Source: DASUPK01 sp963800285 (lineage in GTDB: Bacteria; Actinomycetota; Thermoleophilia; Solirubrobacterales; 70-9). From it: a stretch of 64,000 nucleotides of DNA. Each line of letters opens with the position of its first letter. Position 1 is the first letter of the stretch. The position numbers and the translations under genes are program-made. The DNA lies in NCBI GenBank assembly GCA_963800285.1, contig CAWDAL010000015.1, positions 186,001 through 250,000 on the forward strand. Reading direction: 5' to 3'. The notes under the pieces are model-generated. The model saw only the letters and a list, made by a program, of their open reading frames with translations, did no database searches and had not been told where the DNA came from. Shown here in pieces: positions 58,514 to 64,000 of the stretch.

Positions 58514-59581
58514 CTAGCGCCTGCGGACGAAGCGGTATACCGGTCCGTCCAGCGAGGTGGCGTAGAGCGCGCCGTCCGCGCCCTCGCCGAAGGAGCTCAG
58601 GTCGCGCACCCGCACCCCCGTCCGCCGGTCCTTCCGAGCCCCGCCCGGACGGGGGATCAGCGAGCGGACCTTGCCGGTGCAGAAGTCCCCATAGACGTAG
58701 CGGTGGAAGAGAGAGCGCAGCCGGGCGTCGCGGACCACGTAGCCGCCGATGACCGCGCAGGCGGCGCCGGAGATCCCGTAGACCTTGATCGGCTTGACCG
58801 TCTGGCCGGGAGTTGGGGGGTGCGCCCCCCCGAACGGCGCGAAGCCCTCGAAGTCGTTCCAGCCGAAGTTCGCTCCGCTGGCTGCAGCCAGGGGTAGGTA
58901 GTCGATCTCCTCGAAGCGGTCCTGGCCGACGTCGCCGATCGCGATTCGGGGCTGGGCGGGATCGCTGACCAGGTCGAAGGAGAAGCGGTAGGGGTTGCGC
59001 AGGCCGATGGAGTAGACCGCTACGGCCCCGGAGGACGGGTCGATCCGCAACAGCTTGCCGAGGCGCGAGTTCGGGTTCTGGGCATTGTCCGGGGCGTCTC
59101 CGGCACCGCCGCCGTCCCCGGTCCCCGCGTAGAGGAAGCCGTCGGGGCCGAACTGCAGCTGTCCCCCGTTGTGGTTGGGGTGATTGGGATGGGGGACGAT
59201 GAGGATCGGCCGGAGCGTGGCCGGGTCGGCGTGCCTGCCATCCGCGTCCGCTCGCAGCCCGGCGATCTCGAGATCCCCAGAGCGGTCGGTGAAGTACACG
59301 TAGAGCAGCCGCGAGATCGCGTAATCGGGGGAGAAGGCGACCGAGAGCAGACCTCGTTCGCCGCCGGTCGTGACGAGGCCGCCGATGTTCGTGAACGTGT
59401 GGCGCTTTCGCCGCTCGACCATGCGTATCCGTCCGCCGCGCTCGACCACGACGATCCCGCCGATGCCGGGCGCGGAGGTGACGTAGGTCGGGCTGTGGAA
59501 GCGGCCGATCCTCTTGAGCTTGACTCGCGGCTTCGCGTCAGCCGGCGGCGGCCCGGCGGCCAGCGCCGCGACGATGATCAG
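58514..59581 (-). CDS. PQQ-dependent sugar dehydrogenase-like beta-propeller (copy 2)
   Basis: A paralogue of the gene 3 nt downstream, about 355 residues. Shared marks: GERGLLSVAFSPDY, NHNGGQLQFGPDGFLYAGTGDGG, IDYLPLAAASGANFGWNDFE and GDFCTGKVRSL. A hydrophobic leader (ALIIVAALAAGPPPADA) is clearly needed for export, yet no ATG, GTG or TTG lies in frame between it and the upstream gene. The CTG at 59581 is given as a provisional start. The open frame continues through the upstream gene, where it is a shadow. The start is uncertain; the gene itself is not. Confidence 0.78.
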   Translation of the reverse strand: MIIVAALAAGPPPADAKPRVKLKRIGRFHSPTYVTSAPGIGGIVVVERGGRIRMVERRKRHTFTNIGGLVTTGGERGLLSVAFSPDYAISRLLYVYFTDRSGDLEIAGLRADADGRHADPATLRPILIVPHPNHPNHNGGQLQFGPDGFLYAGTGDGGGAGDAPDNAQNPNSRLGKLLRIDPSSGAVAVYSIGLRNPYRFSFDLVSDPAQPRIAIGDVGQDRFEEIDYLPLAAASGANFGWNDFEGFAPFGGAHPPTPGQTVKPIKVYGISGAACAVIGGYVVRDARLRSLFHRYVYGDFCTGKVRSLIPRPGGARKDRRTGVRVRDLSSFGEGADGALYATSLDGPVYRFVRRR

Positions 59582-59592
59582 CGCGAGCGCGC

Positions 59593-60396
59593 CTACTGCC
59601 CGTTGAGCTGTGACTTCTGCTCCTGGCTCCCCGCCTGGCCGATGATGTCGCTCGGCTTGATCGGGACGACCTTGCCGGAATCGTCGACGCGTGTCTGCGG
59701 AGCGGCGTTGGAGATCCGCACGACAAACTCGCCCTCGGGGACCGAGCCGTCCGCGGTAACGGCCTTGGCCTTGCCCTCGAGTCCGGCGGCGACGCGGTAG
59801 TGGACGGTGTAGGTCCCCGCCTGGACCGGCGTCACGTTCCAGACGATCCGCCTGGTCCGGTTCGGCGTCAGCTCGCCGAAGGCATAGGTGTCGGTCTGTG
59901 CCGCTTCGGCCCCGGCCGAGGCGGTCTGTCCCTCCAGCTTCGGATAGCCCTCCTCCAGGATCCACACCGGCCGGAACGGGATCGCGAGGCCCTCCTGCTC
60001 CGAGCGGACCGAGAAGGAGCCCTGCGAGGTGGGAAATTCCGCGGCTGTGCTCGTTGAGCCGGTGCTCGTCGTCCCAGTGGTCGTCGTGGACTCGCTCGTG
60101 CTCGCGTTCGAGGCGGTGAAGATCGTGATCGCGAGGTTCGGGATCGTCTGGTTGCCGGAGTTCTCTACCGCCAGGGTCAGGTTCGTGTTCCCGGCGAGCT
60201 GCTGCTTGCTCGGGAAGTCCGCGCTGACGATTGAAACGGGGAAGCTGCCCTCCGGCTCATTGGCGTCCTGGCGGCTGCCGCCGCACGACGCGACCCCCGC
60301 TGCCAGGAGCACTCCGAGAATCCCGATCCCGAGGCGTCTGCGGGCCTTCAGGGCACGGGCTGTCGAGGCGCTCTCCTCCAAAGGCGCGGGCAACAT
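59593..60396 (-). CDS. Putative lipoprotein with a Thr/Ser-rich linker
   Basis: 267 residues. The lipobox GVASC near residue 38 ends a long N-region with basic residues (RALKARRRLG). A Thr/Ser stretch (TTTTGTTSTGSTST) follows a small beta domain; the second half reads TPNRTRRIVWNVTPVQAGTYTVHYRVAAGL, an immunoglobulin-like or CARDB-like fold. No enzyme motif. ATG at 60396; a GTG at 60435 would add 13 residues. The 3' end touches the sugar dehydrogenase gene (11 nt). A structural or binding role at the cell surface is likely; the identity of any partner is unknown. Confidence 0.68.
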   Translation of the reverse strand: MLPAPLEESASTARALKARRRLGIGILGVLLAAGVASCGGSRQDANEPEGSFPVSIVSADFPSKQQLAGNTNLTLAVENSGNQTIPNLAITIFTASNASTSESTTTTGTTSTGSTSTAAEFPTSQGSFSVRSEQEGLAIPFRPVWILEEGYPKLEGQTASAGAEAAQTDTYAFGELTPNRTRRIVWNVTPVQAGTYTVHYRVAAGLEGKAKAVTADGSVPEGEFVVRISNAAPQTRVDDSGKVVPIKPSDIIGQAGSQEQKSQLNGQ

Positions 60397-60503
60397 ACCA
60401 CGCACCCTACCCCCGCCAATCCGGCTCCGTCCCACCAGTTGCGGGGATTTCTTGGCTGGAAGTTACGCATGTCGGTTGTGGGTGGCGAACGGCGGCCCCA
60501 TCA

Positions 60504-60509
60504 CATAAT
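60504..60509 (+). promoter_or_regulatory. Possible -10 box of the Mce-type transporter operon
   Basis: CATAAT lies 58 nt before the first permease ATG, in the divergent gap with the lipoprotein gene. No matching -35 box is seen at the usual distance. The leader holds the GCAGGAGAG ribosome site at about 60557-60565. Confidence 0.3.
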
Positions 60510-60567
60510 CTGTCCGTGCAGTGCGGGGCCGCGCCCCATCAGGGGGAACGGCTCCGCAGGAGAGCAA

Positions 60568-61374
60568 ATGGTCAGAGCCGTAGCCGACAGGGCATTCCTC
60601 CCAGCCAAGTCTCTATTCGAGCAGGTCGGGGACATGATGATCCTGACCGCGAAGACGGTCGTCTCCGCGATCCGTCCTCCGTACCCATACGGCGGCGAAT
60701 TCATCGGCCAGTTCCTCTTCGCCCTCCAGCTCTGCTGGTTCCCGATGATGATCTCGACCCTCGCCTTCGGCTTCGGCGCGCCGGGGCTGCAGGCCGCCAA
60801 CTTCCTCTCGCTGTTCGGGGCGCTCGACCGCCTCGGCGGGTTCTTCGTCCTCGCCTCGATCCGCGAGTTCGCGCCCACGGTGACGGCGGTAGTCGTCGCC
60901 GGTGTGGCGGGCACGGCGATCACCGCGGACCTCGGGGCCCGGAAGATCCGCGAGGAGCTCGACGCGCTCCAGGTGCTCGGCGTCGACCCGATCAAGAACC
61001 TGGTCGTGCCCCGCTTCCTCGCCCTGATGTTGATCACCGGCCTGCTCGACATCTATGCGCTGATCTTCGGCATCGTCGGCGGTCTCGGCGCGGAGGTGCT
61101 CTACAACGAGCCGCTCGGCGGGTTCTTCGCGACGCTCTTCAACAACGCCTCGGTCACCGACCTCTGGGGCTCGGTTCTGAAGTGCACGATGTTCGGAGCG
61201 ATCATCGCGATCGTCTGCTCCTACAAGGGGATGACTGCGTCCGGAGGCGCCGAGGGAGTTGGCCGCGCCGTCAACGAGGGGGTCGTGGTCGCCTTCATGG
61301 GCGTCTTCGCGTTCAACTACGTGTTCACCCAGACGCTGCTCGCGACCCATCCCGAGCTCCAGGTAATCAAGTGA
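60568..61374 (+). CDS. Mce-associated ABC permease YrbE (MlaE family), first
   Basis: 268-residue lipid-transport permease of the MlaE/YrbE family with about six hydrophobic segments. The family signature is seen as FAPTVTAVVVAGVAGTAITADLGARKIREELDALQVLG, where the EELDALQVLG helix contacts the ATPase, and as SYKGMTASGGAEGVGRA near the end. The ATG at 60568 with AGGAGAG upstream is preferred over the longer open frame. In actinobacteria such permeases move lipids or steroids together with Mce proteins. Confidence 0.9.
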   Translation: MVRAVADRAFLPAKSLFEQVGDMMILTAKTVVSAIRPPYPYGGEFIGQFLFALQLCWFPMMISTLAFGFGAPGLQAANFLSLFGALDRLGGFFVLASIREFAPTVTAVVVAGVAGTAITADLGARKIREELDALQVLGVDPIKNLVVPRFLALMLITGLLDIYALIFGIVGGLGAEVLYNEPLGGFFATLFNNASVTDLWGSVLKCTMFGAIIAIVCSYKGMTASGGAEGVGRAVNEGVVVAFMGVFAFNYVFTQTLLATHPELQVIK

Positions 61375-62171
61375 ACGCCGGCTGGCTGGCGGTCCCGCGG
61401 GGCTGGCTCAACTCGATCGGCGAGATCTTCGGCTTCTCGACGCGCGTCGCCAGCCTCGTCTACCGGGGCCGGGTCTTCGAGTTCTTCGGCGAGGCCCTGC
61501 GCCAGACCGGCATCCTGATCCTCGGCTCCACGCTCGTCATCTGGGGCCTCGTGTTCATCCTCGGTCTGCAATGCGGAATCGAGGGCGCCTACTTCAACCG
61601 CTCGGTCGGAGCGCCCGCCTATGCGGGCGTGTTCGCGGCCTGGTGCGACCTGCGCGAGGTGATTCCCTATGGCTTCGGCTACATGCTGGCCGCCAAGGTG
61701 GGCACGGGAATCGTCGCCGAGCTCGGCGCGATGCGGATCTCCGACGAGATCGACGCCCTCGAGGTGATGGGCGTCCCACCGGTGACCTTCCTCGCGGCGA
61801 CCCGCCTGCTCGCCGCCTGGGTCGCCTTCCCCTTCATGTACCTGGCCGCCGTGGGAATCGGCTACTTCGCCAGCTGGCTCGCCGTCGTCGAGCAGATCGG
61901 CGACGTCTCCTCCGGCGGCTATTTCCTGATCTTCTGGATGTTCCAGAACCCCCCCGACCTCTTATTCAGCCTGATCAAGGGCATGACGATGGCCACCGCC
62001 ATCGTGTTGGTCGGCTGCTACTACGGCTACACGGCATCCGGAGGACCGGTGGGCGTGGGCACCGCGACCGCCAAGTCGATGGTGCTCAACATCGTGCTCG
62101 TGCACATCATCGGGATGATGGGGACCCTGGTCTTCTGGGGGGCTAACCCGAGGGCGCCAATCGGCGGATGA
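61371..62171 (+). CDS. Mce-associated ABC permease YrbE (MlaE family), second
   Basis: 266-residue paralogue of the preceding permease. Signature: AAKVGTGIVAELGAMRISDEIDALEVMGVPP and CYYGYTASGGPVGVGTATAKSM. GTG start at 61371 overlaps the first permease by 4 nt. The longer frame upstream is a shadow. The two likely form a heterodimer channel with the ATPase that follows after 49 nt. Confidence 0.9.
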   Translation: MNAGWLAVPRGWLNSIGEIFGFSTRVASLVYRGRVFEFFGEALRQTGILILGSTLVIWGLVFILGLQCGIEGAYFNRSVGAPAYAGVFAAWCDLREVIPYGFGYMLAAKVGTGIVAELGAMRISDEIDALEVMGVPPVTFLAATRLLAAWVAFPFMYLAAVGIGYFASWLAVVEQIGDVSSGGYFLIFWMFQNPPDLLFSLIKGMTMATAIVLVGCYYGYTASGGPVGVGTATAKSMVLNIVLVHIIGMMGTLVFWGANPRAPIGG

Positions 62172-62220
62172 GCCGAGGCCCTTGCCCAATCAGATTGTGA
62201 ACTTCAAGGAGGCGTGATCG

Positions 62221-63294
62221 GTGGCTGAGAGGAAGAAGAGCACTTCGCGAAGCAAGAGCACCAGCGAGAGCACGAGCAGCCGCTCGAGCTCAAGCCGCTC
62301 GACCACGAAGCGCACCACCACCCGTCGCGGCGCCCCCGCCGGCGCCAACGCCCCCGAGGCCGAGGTCCGCGAGGACGAGGCCACCGCCGACGCCGAGGCG
62401 GTCGAGCAGGGCGATCCGCTCGAGGCGCAGGGATACGGCGAGGAGGACTTCTCCCGCCGCGACTACACGATCCCCGGCGTCGACGGCGACGATCCGGATC
62501 CCTACAAGTGGCACACCGGCCAGAAGAAGGATCACGGTGGCGAGAACGCGATCGAGATCATCGACCTGGTCAAGCAGTTCGGCCGCACCCGCATCCTGAA
62601 CGGCTGCAACCTCGGGATCCCCGACAACATGATCTCGATGGTGCTTGGGCCATCGGGCACCGGCAAGTCCGTGCTGATCAAGCACATCGTCGGGCTCCTC
62701 TACCCCGACGCGGGCGACGTGCTCGTCCACGGCGAGTCGATCCCGAACATGACCGACGACGAGCTCTTCGAGGTCCGCAAGAAGTTCGGCCTCCTCTTCC
62801 AGGACGGCGCGCTCTTCGGCTCGATGAACGTCTACGACAACACCGCCTTCCCCCTCCGACAGCACACCGACAAGGGCGAGGAGGAGATCGAGGAGATCGT
62901 CAACCGGCGGCTCCGCGAGGTCGGGCTCGCGGAGGCGATGTACAACATGCCGAACGAGCTCTCGGGCGGGATGCGAAAGCGGGCCGGCTTCGCCCGAGCG
63001 CTGGTCCTCGACCCGGCGATCGTCATGTTCGACGAGCCGGACTCGGGCCTCGATCCCGTTCGTACGGCACTGCTCTGCGAGCTGATCCGGGAGATCCACG
63101 AGGAGAACGGCGGCTGCTACCTGGTGATCAGCCACGACCTCGGCACCGCCCGCCGGATCGCCGACTTCATCGCGGTCCTCTGGAAGGGCCGGATCGTCGA
63201 GTCGGGCCCCTCGGACGAGCTCTTCAACTCGCGCAACGAGTTCGTCAGCCAGTTCCTGAACGCGGACGTCAAGGGCCCCCTGGCGATGGACTGA
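62221..63294 (+). CDS. Mce-type ABC transporter ATPase with long low-complexity N-terminus
   Basis: 357 residues. Residues about 110-350 form an ABC ATPase of the MlaF/Mkl type: Walker A GPSGTGKS, signature ELSGGMRKRAG, Walker B IVMFDEPDSGLDP and switch His in VISHDLGTA. The first 40 residues are almost pure Ser/Thr/Arg/Lys (such as SKSTSESTSSRSSSSRS) and the next 60 are acidic, a head not expected in MlaF. GTG start with AGGAGG about 9 nt upstream. The gene lies directly after the two permeases, where mce genes often sit. Confidence 0.88.
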   Translation: MAERKKSTSRSKSTSESTSSRSSSSRSTTKRTTTRRGAPAGANAPEAEVREDEATADAEAVEQGDPLEAQGYGEEDFSRRDYTIPGVDGDDPDPYKWHTGQKKDHGGENAIEIIDLVKQFGRTRILNGCNLGIPDNMISMVLGPSGTGKSVLIKHIVGLLYPDAGDVLVHGESIPNMTDDELFEVRKKFGLLFQDGALFGSMNVYDNTAFPLRQHTDKGEEEIEEIVNRRLREVGLAEAMYNMPNELSGGMRKRAGFARALVLDPAIVMFDEPDSGLDPVRTALLCELIREIHEENGGCYLVISHDLGTARRIADFIAVLWKGRIVESGPSDELFNSRNEFVSQFLNADVKGPLAMD

Positions 63295-63392
63295 TGCGGC
63301 GGCTCGCGCCGTCGCTTCTGCTGGCCGCCGTCGCCCCGGCGCCGGTGCATGCCGCCGCGACCCGGGCCGAGTTCGTGCGGGCCGGGCTCTGA
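63294..63392 (+). pseudogene. 32-residue signal-peptide-bearing remnant
   Basis: An ATG sharing a base with the ATPase stop (TGATG) opens MRRLAPSLLLAAVAPAPV then HAAATRAEFVRAGL and stops. It looks like a secretion signal followed by the first residues of a mature protein. After the stop, another frame continues without a clear protein, so this is perhaps a truncated gene or a very short peptide. Coupling to the ATPase suggests the ancestor belonged to the transporter operon. Confidence 0.35.
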
Positions 63393-63451
63393 AGAGGACC
63401 GGGACGAGGCTCTCGAAGTCGATCGAGCAGGTGCGGTCCCCGCTCGAAGCC

Positions 63452-63499
63452 AGTTTTGGCCACTTTGCCACGCCATAGCGCGCCTAACTGGCCAAAACT
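63452..63499. repeat. 11-bp perfect inverted repeat, AGTTTTGGCCA / TGGCCAAAACT
   Basis: The arms are at 63452-63462 and 63489-63499 with a 26-nt centre. The repeat is AT-richer than its surroundings, lies 40 nt upstream of the small gene at 63539, and is not followed by T residues on either strand. A dimeric regulator binding site is more likely than a terminator. Confidence 0.5.
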
Positions 63500-63524
63500 C
63501 CGTTTGGGCATCGCCGGGCGGGGC

Positions 63525-63530
63525 TACCGT
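63525..63530 (+). promoter_or_regulatory. -10 box TACCGT ahead of the 79-residue gene
   Basis: TACCGT ends 9 nt before the ATG at 63539, and no ribosome site is present, matching the leaderless pattern seen elsewhere in the window. The inverted repeat at 63452-63499 would overlap or precede the matching -35 position. Confidence 0.38.
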
Positions 63531-63538
63531 CGTTGCTG

Positions 63539-63778
63539 ATGGCCCCCAAGCGCATCAGCGACGACGAGGTGCTCTCCGCGGTCGTCGGCCGTGCCGGCGA
63601 CGGCTACTGCCTGATCGCGGAGGTCCTGCCTTCATTGCCGAAGTTGGGCCATGCCGACCGTCGGCGCGCCGTGCATCGCGCCGTCGGTCGCGGCCTCCTG
63701 CTCGAGCGAATCGGGCCAGACGGCCGTGGGTACGTGGCGGTCGCGAGCGAGGGCTGGCGGCGGCTCCGCGCCGCCTGA
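63539..63778 (+). CDS. Small basic hypothetical protein, possible DNA-binding
   Basis: 79 residues, no family recognised. The sequence suggests a small winged helix: helices around ISDDEVLSAVVGRAG and CLIAEVLPSLPKLG, then RRRAVHRAVGRGLL and a two-strand wing (LLERIGPDGRGYVAVASEGW). It could be a small regulator, and the 11-bp inverted repeat just upstream could be its operator. A TTG at 63533 would add two residues. The evidence for function is weak. Confidence 0.55.
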   Translation: MAPKRISDDEVLSAVVGRAGDGYCLIAEVLPSLPKLGHADRRRAVHRAVGRGLLLERIGPDGRGYVAVASEGWRRLRAA

Positions 63779-63805
63779 ATTAGCGCGGCTCTAATAGTCG
63801 CTCCC

Positions 63806-63811
63806 TAACCT
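63806..63811 (+). promoter_or_regulatory. -10 box TAACCT ahead of the MMPL gene
   Basis: TAACCT ends 8 nt before the GTG at 63819, with no ribosome site between. This fits the same short-leader promoter pattern. Confidence 0.38.
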
Positions 63812-63818
63812 CCGGCCT

Positions 63819-64000
63819 GTGAACGCGGGGAGAGGGTTCTTCGAGCGGGTCGCCGGCGTGGCCGTGCGCTGGCCGTGGCTGCTGATCGCGCCGATCGTGC
63901 TGCTGACCGGAGCGGGGGTCTTCGCGGCCACACAGCTCGACACCAACGCCGGCACGGACACGCTGGTCAGCAAGGGCTCCTCCACGTACCGGGCGACCCA
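63819..64000 (+). CDS. MMPL/RND-family transporter, N-terminal part
   Basis: Only the first 60 residues are inside the window; the frame is open at the right edge. A short amphipathic start (GRGFFERVAGVAVRWPW) leads into one membrane helix (LLIAPIVLLTGAGVFAATQL), then DTNAGTDTLVSKGSSTYRAT. This is the typical start of the MMPL-type exporters of actinobacteria, where TNAGTDTLV-like motifs open the first periplasmic loop. The full protein would be a lipid or drug exporter of perhaps 700-1000 residues. Confidence 0.72.
   Translation, partial: MNAGRGFFERVAGVAVRWPWLLIAPIVLLTGAGVFAATQLDTNAGTDTLVSKGSSTYRAT

Noticed and set aside
1..64000. tRNA, rRNA, CRISPR array, insertion sequence or integrase
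   Set aside because: None was found on reading the intergenic gaps. The one strong inverted repeat (63452-63499) has no transposase or target duplication next to it.

Overview
The window is GC-rich, densely coded DNA from an actinobacterium. The likely group is the soil class Thermoleophilia (Solirubrobacterales or relatives). Reasons: a pair of YrbE permeases with an Mce-type ATPase, an MMPL transporter, many GTG starts, long chains of 4-nt gene overlaps, and apparently leaderless promoters with a TAnnnT -10 box. The group is inferred from style and gene content, not from a marker gene. No rRNA, tRNA, CRISPR array, insertion sequence or prophage was seen. No gene-free stretch exceeds 300 bases.

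Region 1 (132-14200) is mostly minus strand. Read from 14200 downward it holds an aldehyde dehydrogenase, a two-hotdog hydratase, an amidohydrolase, a complete branched-chain-type ABC importer (binding lipoprotein, LivH, LivM, LivG, LivF), and two separate thiamine-dependent E1 alpha/beta pairs. A glyoxalase-fold protein and a TIM-barrel isomerase lie between the two pairs, and no E2 or E3 is present. A collagen-like exported protein is at the left edge.

Region 2 (14328-20482) starts with a divergent GntR/FCD regulator whose flanks carry an inverted pair of TGTATGCA sites. A MetE-like methyltransferase, a GcvT-like protein and an MFS transporter follow, then pobA (4-hydroxybenzoate to protocatechuate), an SDR and a cupin.

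Region 3 (20556-33150) is the core of the window. An alcohol dehydrogenase is followed by 14 genes packed almost without spacing: a PaaK-like ligase, a GntR regulator, a two-subunit CoA-transferase (pcaIJ-like), pcaHGBDC, and five more genes. Those five are a 6PGDH-like dehydrogenase, a VOC extradiol dioxygenase, a DUF6282-like hydrolase, a PIG-L protein resembling oxalomesaconate hydratase, and an RraA-type aldolase. The ortho route from protocatechuate to 3-oxoadipyl-CoA is complete except for the thiolase. The trailing five read like a meta-cleavage route built from substitute enzyme families, and this is the best candidate for an undescribed system.

Region 4 (33196-46081) holds a GMC oxidase, an aldehyde dehydrogenase, an AcoR-like GAF regulator without an AAA+ domain, a GlcG/HbpS protein and glutathione-independent formaldehyde dehydrogenase. 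A diguanylate cyclase broken by two single-base losses follows, then benzoylformate decarboxylase with a benzaldehyde-type dehydrogenase, and a cation/proton antiporter.

Region 5 (46100-64000) has divergent metH and metE, a small unknown gene, another aldehyde dehydrogenase, and a PII protein lacking Tyr51 that overlaps a PucR-type regulator. A beta-propeller lipoprotein, two PQQ-sugar-dehydrogenase-like propellers and a lipoprotein come next. The last part is an Mce-type ABC transporter core (two YrbE permeases and an ATPase with a long Ser/Thr/Arg-rich head), a 32-residue remnant, a small unknown gene and the start of an MMPL transporter.

Taken together, the window looks like a catabolic island for lignin-type aromatics (hydroxybenzoate, benzaldehydes, benzoylformate, perhaps methoxylated rings), with C1-handling enzymes (FdhA, MetE-like, GcvT-like, MetH, MetE) that could deal with methyl groups released from such compounds.
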